Shown here: positions 12,101 to 22,366 of the stretch, piece after piece
Position numbering within the stretch: position 1 is the stretch's first letter
How the letters are laid out: the number at the start of each line of letters is the position of its first letter
NCBI GenBank assembly: GCA_942486035.1
Contig: CALNXK010000040.1
Coordinates: 2,262,001-2,326,000 of the forward strand
Direction of reading: 5' to 3'
DNA from: Porites lobata
Lineage: Eukaryota; Cnidaria; Anthozoa; Scleractinia; Poritidae
DNA: 64,000 bases
Notes under the pieces: generated by a model
The model's input: the letters and a program-made list of their open reading frames with translations, nothing else
What the model was told of the DNA's origin: nothing
Databases searched by the model: none
Position numbers and translations under genes: made by a program

Positions 12101-15100
12101 TTTAAAAGCTAAGCCACATCGGAAATTACAAGTTGGGTAACATAAAAGTGGATTAGATGACATGCAAACATGAAATATCCTTTTCTACGGGGATTTGCAA
12201 GAAAAAGGCCCCTGCTTGATAAAATGGTGTCACACAGAAATCAATGACAAATGTCGTTCCATTTTATCTGTGTCCATTACTTTTATGTATTTTTGTAGAG
12301 AAGAATGGACAACACATTTTTGGGAAAAGTGTACAATGGAAAATTGCTTTCAAGCTAACCACCAAAAGTATCCAAACACTGCAAATTTGCTGTAAGACAG
12401 TTAACATAAATGTTGCCTAATAAGATGTTGCCTGGTCTAAAAATAATATTATCATCCATAGTTTACTGACCTTACAGCTCTTTGAAAGTGCCATTACGCC
12501 AGATTTTGTGGCAGTGTACACCGCTTGCCAGCTTCCCATTGGAAGAATAGCTGTGTTGGGGTAACAGACAAAAGGTAATAAATTATATAAATAAATCACC
12601 GGTAGGAACAAAAGTATAGGTACATAAATATGTAAAATGATTGTGACTCACAAATCCGCAAACGTTATTGAGCGCAGATCCAAATTTCATTTGAAATGAA
12701 GCTAAAACTGCAGCCCTAGCCTAAGCTCAAGATGTGAGTCATTGGAGATAATAATTATTACCAAATAGCATTCATGGCAAAAATATAAGGGTTTGTATGG
12801 GAATATTTACAATATACTTTAGAAAACATAAATACAATAGAATTCTCAAGAAAAATACCTCATACAATAAAAATACCATGGTTACTTGCCGTCTTTGCCC
12901 TTTCTTTCCTGATTGAAGGTGACTTTGACAAGTTTAAGCTTCGTCAGTTTCTCTCTCTAAGAAAAAGGACATGGCTGCACATAATTCCAGTTTGGAATGC
13001 TGATGTGAGAGGCGAAAGATCCTTGGCTTAAAATGTTCCAGCTGCCACAAATTCAATGCTGACACCAAGCCAATTGATGTATCCTTTTTTCATTTCATTT
13101 CATTTGTCATGAATGCTATTTTGCAATATTATATCTTATCACTCATTAGTTTGAGTTTGAGCTTGGGCTACCTGTGGCTGAAAATTAGGATACTATGTAC
13201 TTATGGGTCTATTATGATTTATTATTTAAATATACAGCAGCGCGCACCTGCTAATGATGCTACATTGACTATAGCTCCTCCTGTTCCGCCATGTGACCAT
13301 CCCATATGTTGAATTCCCAGTAACTGGCCACGAATCACACCTTTCTGAAGAATAAAATTTAGAAATTTCAGAAATTCCCTGAAAAATTCTTTTAAAATCA
13401 TCTTCAGTTATCAGTTTAATTTAGGAGATTAAAATCAACATGAAAGTGTGTGTACTGGTATCTAGAAGATGTAAATGGTGTAAGAGCTTAAATGAATTTG
13501 TAGCCTGCTTAGTAAATTTTCCTTTGTTCTAAAATTCCTGCACTGCTTTCAACAAAAATTTTGGTTTAACTTTTATCCTAAATAAAGAGCATTATGCTGT
13601 CTTGCTAACATTCACCAGCAATAACTGAGGTACAGACAAAGGGTTTATATTATTACCAGATTGATATCCACTACTCTTTCCCAACATGCCCCTTCATTTA
13701 AAGCACCTATGCCAGCATTATTGCAAACAATGTTTATCTGTCCAAATGCTTCCTTTGTCTTCTTGAATGAATCTTTCCATGAAGCAAGAAGAAAGAAAAA
13801 AACATTGATCAATATCAAAATATCTGATTTTAGAGTAAACTTGTGGCAGGATTATGTATACTAAGGCTTTCTATTTCTGGAAATTTCTGAAAAAAGATGT
13901 GACATTTACATCATTGACTGCATATATAGAAGATACTCTACTTTAGTCAAGTACGATGTAAATAACCATGAAGGCACTTAATGTGATGACCTCTTCACTA
14001 CTGGAGAAAGGACTACCACCAGTTTAATGTGGCCAAGATTTTATTGAGCCACACGCATGAAGGTATATAGCCTCTTCCTGAGCAAATGACGACCCTCCTT
14101 TGTTTTCCCTGGACAATGGAAAACTAGTCCCTCAAAGGATTGAACCCTTAACCTTCCACTCTGCAATCCAAAGCTTTTGTCAACTGAAGGAGCCAAGAAT
14201 GTGGCCAAGATTTTATTGAGCCACGCACATGAAGGTATAGTCTCTTGTGATGACCCTCCTTTGTTTTCCCTGGACAATGGACAACTAGTCACTCAAGGGA
14301 CTGAACCCTTAACCCCCCACTCTGCAATCCAAAGCTTTTGTCAACTGAATGAGCAAGCCTGCAGCCTCAGTTCTATTGTAATGTACTTCATCAGACTTTC
14401 ACATTTGCCATAGCTTAATAATTAAGCTATGGCAATAATATTAAGGGCTACACTTTGACTGAAAGTTGTAATAATTTGTGGTTTCATCATCTGAACAAGA
14501 ACCCTTCAGCTCCAACTCACCTATTCTTAATATAAGATTAAAGAAGTTTTAATAATCTCCTGCAAAATCAATTTTAAATCATGTCTTTTTATAGCAAAAA
14601 GATCTTGACTAACTTATTTCTCAGAATTTAAATCTGAAATGCTATTCACCCGTCATCTGCGATTCTGATGTAACATCACAGGTGATAAACTTTACTTCTC
14701 CTGTTCCATATTGCTTTTGCAGTCTTTCTTGTAGTTGTGTTCCTTTCTCTTGGTCTACATCAAATATTGCAACCTAAACATTTGATGATTCCAAAAAGTC
14801 ACAAATCTCATAATTTGTTTCCACGGTTTATTAGTTCAATTAATCACTTTGTAGGTGGGTTGGATTTTTTGTATTCGTGTTGGAGAACACGGATTTATTA
14901 CCGTTAATTTCATACCCAGTCCTCTTGTCAACAAATTAAAGCCAAAAGTGAGATCTGGTCAAATCAGATAAATTTGTGCACATATTTGTGCACATGCAGA
15001 TCACCTGTAAGGAATGTGACAAGTGATGTAAGAGCATATGCTTCAATCAAATTCTCTCAGCATGAGATCTGGGTACAAGATTGGGGGAAAGAACTCCAGT

Positions 15101-16193
15101 TCCACATGGGTAGGATGTTCAACATCTTGTTTAGGTACAGGCAAAGTGATCTGTCCCAGCGCACATGTACACACCTCAAATAATGTTAAAGATTTGAAGA
15201 TATTACAGTGATGCTGCTACCTCTTACTTTCTATAGGATGCAAAGGGCGACCAGTCACATGTTTTTTGAAGAACACTCAGTTTGTGTGATTTTAAATCTG
15301 TGACAAAATCTACTTCAACTCAAGACAGCAATATCATCTGCCTATAAAATAGGTCATTAGGTCACCATCAGGTTAGTCTCCCTTCGCAGCCGTTTTTTGG
15401 ATGTCATGCAACATTAACGTTGCGTGACATCCAAAATATGGCTGTGAGGGAGACCACCACCAGGTGGGTGGTGGTCATTTACCTCCTTGTTTTGCCAAAA
15501 GGAAGGAGTAAGCACAAAGAAGGGAGAATATCTTAGTTACATGTCTTAGTTTTTTTGGTTGTTGTTGTCGTTGTTGTTTTGTATTATTATTATTTTTGTT
15601 CTAAGCTTACAGTTCAAGACCAGTAGTTCCTTTTGACTAGACTTGTCCCAGTGTTTTTTAATTGTAGAGAAGGGAGCCCCCGGAAGGGGAGACTTCCATA
15701 TAAAAGTGATGCTCGTCGTCTGTTTTAGGGGTGTAAATTGCAGATTTTGGTCTCACATATGGTTGTTGGGAGGGAAAGTCAATATATTTGCCCATTCAGG
15801 TATCTTTTAGGACTACACATAAGGAAAGTTTCAAAAAATGTTGTTACATCTGTTTTCCCTTTGTCTCCTTTAGGTTCAAAAGCCACACCTACATTGGTCT
15901 CCCTTAGGGATTTAATTTTAATTTTCCGACGAGCATCCCTGTCACTTTCAGCCATGGATCCAAAAAAACAAAAAGAAATAAATAATTTCTATGCCTCCTT
16001 GCGCTTGCATGACTCACAATTCAAGCACATATCTCCGCTGCTCTCAGTTGTTTCACAATGTAAACAATTCTAAACAACAAGACCCTGCAGTGACGCTTAC
16101 TTTACCACCTCTTGACAAGAGCGCTCTGCAAATATGCTTCCCGATTCCTTGTGCTCCTCCTGTGACAATGGCTACACTTCCTTGGATCTTCAT
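9200..16193 (-). CDS. HPGD: 15-hydroxyprostaglandin dehydrogenase-like SDR, seven exons
   Basis: Classical short-chain dehydrogenase/reductase, read as seven exons on the minus strand: 16193-16101, 14773-14650, 13772-13657, 13344-13248, 12550-12471, 11533-11391, 9338-9200. All junctions are GT-AG and in frame, giving 263 residues with a TAG stop; human 15-PGDH is about 266. Visible landmarks are the Rossmann motif TGGAQGIG (11-18), Asp36 at the end of strand 2 (IFDVD), typical of NAD rather than NADP use, NNAG (90-93), Ser141, the catalytic YTATK (Tyr155, Lys159), and the RVNCICPGF segment (179-187). The family oxidises the 15-hydroxyl of prostaglandins or related hydroxy-lipids in the cytosol. 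The substrate here is inferred. Another HPGD-like SDR paralogue is possible. Confidence 0.9.
9585..10410. repeat. TCTGC-type degenerate microsatellite, interrupted by a MITE
   Basis: A long imperfect array of tctgc, tctgtc and tctgcttg words runs about 9585-10018 and resumes at 10305-10410. The interruption at about 10019-10301 is a copy of a dispersed element also seen at 15672-15955 and 56181-56537 (shared gggatgctcgtcg near one end and gcatccctatcactttta at the other). It lies in the last intron of the dehydrogenase gene. Cys-rich open frames here are by-products of the repeat. Confidence 0.75.
10542..10617. mobile_element. 76-bp near-perfect palindrome with target duplication
   Basis: The arms tcaacctcgttcccaggg and ccctgggaacgaggttga face each other around a 3-base centre, with every base in between paired as well. 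taccttg occurs directly on both sides, consistent with a 7-8 bp target-site duplication. Relatives are the hairpin at 43271-43325 and the repeat ends near 11080 and 41665 (caacctcgtcccc). It lies in intron 6 of the dehydrogenase. Confidence 0.8.
10678..11090. repeat. Dispersed repeat, copy 1 (second copy 41277-41675)
   Basis: It starts with a hairpin (gaagaattatggagatc and gatctccataattcttc), then about 290 bases follow in the same order as in 41277-41675: cattcaaaataattc, gtttaaaaacat, ctaaaacatgct, catcgatc, agttgtcttcttgctgtt, gaaatgtccgccattttt. Both copies end near caacctcgtcccca. No protein is apparent. Confidence 0.75.
11695..11854. mobile_element. 160-bp MITE in intron 5 of the dehydrogenase
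   Basis: Terminal inverted repeats of about 27 bases (tatataaataccaatgaaa and tttcattggtgtttatata, continuing inward) flank an AT-rich centre without coding potential. The TA-rich ends prevent an unambiguous target-duplication call. Confidence 0.7.
14030..14360 (-). repeat. Tandem dimer of a tRNA-derived SINE-like unit
   Basis: Two direct copies of about 171 and 160 bases (14030-14200, 14201-14360) share gtggccaagattttattgag, cctttgttttccctggac and ctgcaatccaaagctttt. On the minus strand each contains a polymerase III B-box-like word: GGTTCAATCC at 14147-14138, GGTTCAGTCC at 14308-14299. An A-box-like TGGCTC word precedes it. The dimer sits in intron 2 of the dehydrogenase, in the same orientation as the gene. 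Confidence 0.6.
15371..15460. mobile_element. Hairpin MITE of the gcagccgttttt family
   Basis: The arms are ggttagtctcccttcgcagc and its imperfect complement; the centre is ttggatgtcatgcaac with its complement. Similar hairpins with gcagcc, tttttggtgtcg and gcaac words lie at 39566-39672 and 58045-58118. It is in intron 1 of the dehydrogenase. Confidence 0.65.
15672..15955. mobile_element. Dispersed MITE, copy in dehydrogenase intron 1
   Basis: The ends are inverted relatives of each other (gatgctcgtcgtctg near the left, cgacgagcatccctgtcact near the right). The interior shares attttggtctcac and ttggtctccctta with the copy at 56181-56537 and, in part, with 10019-10301. No open frame of interest. 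Confidence 0.7.
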
Positions 16194-16269
16194 ACCAACT
16201 CAATTATGCATAGGCTTATTACATTACAGAAAAAGCTACGATTTCACTCTCTGTCCTCGCCGGCCGGAA

Positions 16270-16304
16270 CACCGAACACCGAACACCGAACACCGAACAC
16301 CGAA
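16270..16304. repeat. Five tandem CACCGAA heptamers upstream of the dehydrogenase start
   Basis: Five perfect copies of the 7-mer caccgaa lie 77-111 bases upstream of the inferred ATG (16193). They may fall in the promoter or 5' leader. A regulatory role is not shown by the sequence. Confidence 0.8.
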
Positions 16305-17055
16305 CGTTTGTGACATTGACCGAGAAAAACTGAGAACGATGAGCAGTCAGTCACAGGAATCCCAGGTTGGAGGAACCGGAAACGCAATTTCTAACCCTTT
16401 GTGTATTCTTGCCAGTCTATGAAAAGAGCGAACGATTACAATAAACAGTTTTTGTTGTCGCTGTTGTTGTTTTATCTTTGGAAAAAATTCTGCTCCCATG
16501 TACATGTACGAAAGCAGACCTAAAAGAGAAGTCATTCATTTTTCTTTTCTCTTCCTCCACAGAAGATGAACCGTGGAAAACGTTTTGGGTGAACGGTACA
16601 ACTAATATTGTAGTAGGTAAGACATAGAAGGAAGCCTTCATTCTGTAATGATACGGGTTGGGGCTGAAGCTAACACTGCCTTATCTAAAGCGATATTATC
16701 ATGAATAATTTTCGTGCTTACTTTTAAAATTTCTCGAAAATACGAGCCGAATTTCATGAGTATTTTTCCCCTATTGCAAGAAAAATGAGGGCAAAAGTAT
16801 ACTAAACTTCGCCATTTTCACAGTGTTTTACTCCAGGGTTCTTAAGTACTGAGCTGAAGGCACTTGTCGCATAACATTATCATATCAGGACCCTGATAAA
16901 TCAAAAGCAAGATTGGTTAACTTATATAAGTACTATAATGTAGTAAGTGGTTTTGGCCGAATTACACTGAGCTGTAGAAAGCAGTGACGTTTGAAGTCTT
17001 CGTGAAGTTTAACTAAAAAAAGTTGAACGCTGAATACGGGGAACCAAACTACTGC
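16305..17055. other. Intergenic, nothing supported
   Basis: AT-rich spacer between the dehydrogenase promoter side and the large inverted repeat. Short open frames overlap on both strands without splice or signal-peptide features. Confidence 0.4.
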
Positions 17056-18852
17056 TGTTTAAGAGCGACTTTCTGTAAATACCACGGATAGGTGTGCAAG
17101 ATGGAAAAATCGAAATCCCCCAAACTTTGTCACAACAAAGCCCTTTGGAAACTATTTTAGAAAATACAAGACTCAGATCGTTTGACTCAATATTTTCCAA
17201 AATAATAATTTTTTTTAATTTTCACCTTCGAGAGGCCTTCAAACCACCGAAAAATGTGCTTGATACCCTCGCTTTGTGAATGGAAACGGAAACTAATACC
17301 ATAACTTTTCTTACATTAAACAACGTTATGATCCTTCCTTTCTACCTAAACGTTGTTACAATTTCAAAAGATTTCAATCTGATTTTTTAATATTTTTTCA
17401 AAATTACCCTCTAAATCAGCATTATCGCGACCATCAATTTTGCCATTTTTCAACGGCGAAAATCCCTTCCTGGTACATGGCTTTCATTAGAAAAATGGTA
17501 TTCCAGAGAAAGAGCAATGTTTCCCCTATCAATCTGTGAAATAAAATTCTGGGGCAATTGAAACTGCGAGTTTTTACAACGGAAAACATTTACGGTACTC
17601 GCGTGATTTACGACCTCTGAACTTGCAGTTGTTTTGATGAATACAAGCGAGAACTTAGACAACACTTGAAACTCTGGCGCAAATTAGCCCCTTTTCCGCC
17701 CGTTTAAACACCAAAAGCGATTTTAGATTTCACAGTGGTAAATTTTCAAAAGGAAAAGCAATTTTATTGTGCGAAAGTGTGCTATGAACTTCTTGACTAC
17801 AACACTTCCTTTACGTGCGTATTTGTTTACTTTTGCCGTATCTGTAACTGTTATCATATATCTACAAAACGGCTTTAGTGTCAGTAGCTATTCTTTAAAA
17901 TGCTCTCATTTCTCATGAACCAAATCGTTATAGCTATAAAAAAGGAAAACGTTTTGACCTACCTCACATTATTTGACAACAGAACCGAATCCTTTACTGC
18001 CTTTAACGAAATGAGATTGCGTGACAAAGGACTTTGAGACCCAGGTTGAAGACAGATACCATTCCGAAAAAGACACTCACGCGGTGCCTTCTGTAACTAT
18101 AAAAGCAAAACATGTAAATAATCAAAATCTTTAGTTTCACTGACTTATCCGCTAGAGCGATTATGAAAACGTAAGACTGAAAAAACATATTTTCCACAAC
18201 AGACTATGAAGTGGTTGGCCCTTATATTCTCTTACTTTCCATAAACGCCTGCTTACACATTTTGAAATACGATTATGAATTCCTTACTTGTATCCTTAGA
18301 AAAATGACATTTAGGGGGAAAAAAGTGCTAATTCCTAGTCTTAAATGTCATCCGTCCCTTCCCTCCACCCCCTAAGGGGCGGCAGCCCGTTTTGGGGTGG
18401 GGCGAAGAAACGCAGAACATTTCAAACTGGACATAGCGGGGCTAGAAAACCTGCATAATTTTAGAGCACCTCTGGTGTTAAAAGCAAAGCTTTCAGTAGT
18501 TCTGGCAATCTCGAGCAAGTTTTGCATTTCTGAGCAACGTTTGGGAAAAATATAGGCTTATGTCAAGCCAGAAAAAAGTGAGCAGTTTGATAGAAAATGT
18601 CAAGTACGACTGAACCGCGCCCGTATAAGCGCCCCTAATGATTCTGGCAGGGGGAGGGGGGGAATTTTGAAATGGAGCTAAGGGGACCTAGGTCTAACCA
18701 TACCGTCTGCGCTTTAGCTGTGAGTCTGCCTTGCAGATAAATTTCGCTCATATTTTTGAGCAACTCTTTAAAGAAGATTGCAAGCCGTATAGTTGCGTCC
18801 ATCTGGAACGCTGGAGCAGTGAAACCAATGATCGCGCCCCTCGCACCTTGAA
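17056..18852. repeat. Left arm of a 5.2-kb inverted repeat
   Basis: This arm is the imperfect reverse complement of 19405-22226. The outer 1.1 kb (17056-18160) is very similar to 21121-22226. A 71-codon open frame occurs in both arms with only three residue differences, yet it has no signal peptide, domain or splice context, so the similarity may simply reflect recent duplication. The inner part (18270-18850) is visibly more diverged. The point matching 21061 carries an uninterrupted tataagggcc-type sequence, which is the empty version of the right-arm insertion. Confidence 0.85.
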
Positions 18853-19404
18853 AAAAAAAACTGCATTTTTTTGAGAAAAAAAAGGAAACGAAAATAAAAG
18901 AGAAGGAAAGGCCGTTCGCACTAACTAAAAGCTATTGTTTTTTGCATTGCTATTGAAAATCTGAAAAGGAACAGTCTTACACACGTAGCCCTCGGGGCGG
19001 TACCAGGTGAATATATCACATACCCCATCGTTCCAGGTATATAACCTTTACGTAAGCGTAGGATGTAAGACACACTTGCGGATACGCGTAAGCATAACGT
19101 GAGATACCCAGGCGCAAAAAAAAATAACAGTGGCGCGGCTAATGTTGGCTCCCCTCAAAAATGAAGCGAATTAACGTGGGCTTGAAAAGTGAGATATTCG
19201 GATATCTTCGGGATAATTGATAGCGAGTTATTTCCAGTCCACGGACTTTCTCCTAAATTTTTCGAAAGTATTTGTTCTCTTAGAAAACCCAGAATTTCGA
19301 GATTTCTTGATAGTTTTATACATACGCTAATTATGAGATTCCTTTTCTTCTTTCCTAACGATAAGTTAAATAGGTCAAGAAAAACAGCTTTCAGTAAGTT
19401 AAAA
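18853..19404. other. Spacer between the inverted repeat arms
   Basis: About 550 bases separate the two arms. No coding feature or inner repeat was recognised. Short AT-rich and A-run segments are present. Confidence 0.6.
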
Positions 19405-20011
19405 TAAGTTTTTGAGGCCGCGATCTTTGGTTTCACCGCTGAGCGTTCCTGACGGGCCCAAATATAAGGGCTTGCAATCTCCTTTAAAGAGTTGCTCGAC
19501 ACTGTGGGTAAAATTTATTGCCAAGGGAAACGGACAACTAAAAAGCAGACGGTGTGCTTAGAGCTAGGTCCTCTTTGCTCAATTTCAGAGTTTCCTTCCC
19601 CACCCAGCCTCCCCTCCGCCCGAGTCATAAGGGGCGCTTTTACGGGCGTTGTTCAGTCGTACTTGACATTTTCTATCAAACTGCTCACTTTCTCTGGCTT
19701 GACATGTGCCATAACCTATATTTTGGCAAAACGTTCCTCAGAAATGCAAAACTTGTTCGAGTTTGCCAGAACTACAGAAAATTTAAACACAAGAGGTGCT
19801 ATAAGGTTATGCAGGTTTTTTAGCCCCGCCATGTCTAGTCTGAAGTGTTATGCGTGCCTTCGCCCCACCCCGAAACCTGCCGTGGCCCCTTAGGGGGTGG
19901 AGGGAAGGGACGGATGACATTTTAGACTACGACTGAGCGCTTTTTCCTAAGAATACAAGTAAGGAATTCATAATCGTATTTTAAAACGAGCGTGATGAAA
20001 ACAAAAGACTA

Positions 20012-21060
20012 CGGTGGAACCTTGATTTAACGAAGGGCCAAGGGCCTAAAAAAATTTCTGAGCCACCCAACGACGGTTTCCTTCTAAATTCATTGAAAAC
20101 ATTTTTCAATGGTGTACCCAGAGTACTTTTAGATCTCTAGAAATGCATTCTAAGCGGCTTGTAAAATTTGTTCCTGTTCGGTCATCCTAGGGAAACTTGC
20201 ATTGAGCATTTTTGAAATTACAAGGGCTTCAGGATTATTTTCCCAAAAATTTTAGATGCAATTTAACGTATCACGAAAGTGAGAATTTTTCTGATTCCTC
20301 TCTCAATCACATGTTTGAATCCGACCATTTTAGGCTTCCTCTTTTCTATGAAAAATTAGCCTAACCTGGGATGTAAAATTTGAAAAATTAAACTTCAGAA
20401 AATCGTAGGGAATTTATAAGATAACCTTCGAAAATTGAACAGGAACGGAACGGTCGTCTAGAAATTTTTAGGCGTCCTCAAGCTATAGAAAATTCTAGGC
20501 AATATCTACTTCTCCCATGATATATTTTACAGAAAAGAGTCGTTGAGTGCCCCTGAAATTTGCTCGCTATAACGAGGTATCGTTATATCGAGGTTTTTTT
20601 TTTCATACCGTAAATCCTCTATTAAGCTCCCCCGGGGGGCTTATTATTTCAAGCTCATTTGAGGGGGAGGGGCTTAATAGAGACGGGGGGCTTAATATGT
20701 TTAATTTAGAAACTAAGATGGTATCGCTTCTCCATAAAGCCTACAAAGTGGAAAAGCTCAAGTACAGGAGGTTTTAGGTCATGCAGTCGAAAATCATTAT
20801 CAAATCCGAACTTCCCGTTGGTAAATAAACAATCCCGGATCAGTCCACACGAGGCCTTTACGGTCGTGATTTATTAATACAGTCTTTCATTTATTAGTGA
20901 AGAATAATTACGGGTGGGAAGCGGGTGCTTGATAGAAGGGGGCTAATCAGAGGGAGGGGGGTTATTTGACAGGGGGCTTTAATATAGGTTTTACGGCATA
21001 TTTTACTATTATCGAGGTAAAGTAAATTATTCGTAGGTTCTTTATATCGCGGTTCCCCTG
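20012..21060. mobile_element. Pogo-like non-autonomous transposon with TA target duplication
   Basis: The left end cggtggaaccttgatttaac and the right end, read inverted (caggggaaccgcgatataaa), match the pogo/Tigger terminal pattern. TA flanks both sides (20010-20011 and 21061-21062). The left palindrome arm keeps the uninterrupted site. About 500 bases of the interior (20058-20570) are shared in inverted orientation with 41840-42262. No transposase remains. Confidence 0.8.
20608..20996. mobile_element. 389-bp element nested in the pogo-like element, CATA duplication
   Basis: The ends ccgtaaatcctctattaagc and, inverted, ccgtaaaacctatattaaag form terminal inverted repeats. CATA is present directly on both sides (20604-20607, 20997-21000). 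G/C-run blocks (cccccgggggg, gaggggg) lie next to both ends. It splits the pogo-like element, so it is the youngest of the three layers here. Confidence 0.75.
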
Positions 21061-22229
21061 TATAAGGGCCCACCCCTATATAGTCTTGACGAAAAAATAT
21101 TTTTTTAGGGTTACGTTTGCAGGGTCGCTCTGGCAGATAAGTCAACGAAACTAAGGATTTTGATTTTTTACATGTTTCGCTTTTATAGCTACAGAAGGTG
21201 CCGCGTGAGTTTCTTTTTCGGAATGGTATCTGTCTGCGCGGTATAACCTGGGTCTCAAAGTTCTTTGTCACGCAATCTTGTTTCGCTAAAGGCAGTAAAG
21301 GATTCGGGTCTGTTGTCAAATAATGTGAGGTAGGTCAAAATGTTTTCCTTTTTTTATAGCTATAACGATTTGGTTCATAAGAAATGAGAGCATTTGAAAG
21401 AATAGCTACCGACATTATTAGCCATTTTGTACATATGTGTACGGCAAAAGTAAACAAATACGCACGTAAGGGAAGTGTTTGTAGTCAAGAAGTTCATAGC
21501 ACACTTTCGCACAATAAAATTGCTTTTCCTTTTGAACATTTACCACTGTGAAATCTAAAATCGTTTTCGGTGTTTAAACTGGTGGAAAAGGGGCTAATTT
21601 GCGTCAGGGTTTCAAGTGCTGTCTAGGTTCTCGCTTGTATTCATCACGACAACTGCAAGCTCAGAGGTCGTAAATCACGCGAGTACCGTAAATGTTTTCC
21701 GTTGTAAAAACTTGCAGTTTCAATTGCCCCAGAATTTTATTTCACAGATTGATAGGGGAAACATTGCTCTTTCTCTGGAATACCATTTTTCTAATGAAAG
21801 CCATGTACCAGGAAGGGATTTTCGCCGTTGAAAAATGGCAAAATTGATGGTCGCGATAATGCTGATTTAGAGGGTAATTTTGAAAAAATATTAAAAAATC
21901 AGATTGAAATCTTTTGAAATTGTAACAACGTTTAGGTAGAAAGGAAGGATCATAACATTGTTTAATGTAAGAAAAGTTATGGTATTAGTTTCCGTTTCCA
22001 TTCACGAAGCGAGGGTATCAAGCAGATTTTTCGGTGGTTTGAAGGCCTCTCGAAGGTGAAAATTAAAAAATATTATTATTTTGGAAAATATTAAGTCAAA
22101 CGAACTGAGTTTTGTATTTTGTAAAATAGTTTCCAAAGGGCTTTGTTGTGACAAAGTTTGGGGGATTTCGATTTTTCCATCTTGACACCTATCCGTGGTA
22201 TTTACAGAAAGTCGCTCTTAAATACTAGT

Positions 22230-22235
22230 TTTATT
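22230..22235 (-). terminator. Poly(A) signal of the 22.4-24.6 kb peptide gene
   Basis: AATAAA on the minus strand, about 130 bases after the TAA stop of exon 2. The outer end of the palindrome arm begins a few bases further on. Confidence 0.6.
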
Positions 22236-22366
22236 GCATTTGAAATTTAATTACAGACAAACAAATCACTTCGCTAGCGGCAAATAGATAATTTACAGTG
22301 GAAAATTAAGTTAAAATTCGGCTCTTCACTCAGTTGTATTGGTCAGATTCAGCCGCTGGAAATCTG

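Larger units (their letters stand above)
19405..22226. repeat. Right arm of the inverted repeat, interrupted by 20012-21060
   Basis: Pairs with 17056-18852 in inverted orientation. Examples are cagtcgtacttgacattttc against its complement near 18600 and gctctttctctggaatacca against its complement near 17500. Removing the pogo-like insertion restores an arm of about 1.77 kb. The outer end stops within a few bases of the poly(A) signal of the peptide gene at 22367-24585. Confidence 0.85.

Noticed and set aside
17450..21831. A 71-residue frame conserved in both palindrome arms
   Set aside because: Conservation is explained by the recent inverted duplication. There is no signal peptide, known domain or promoter.
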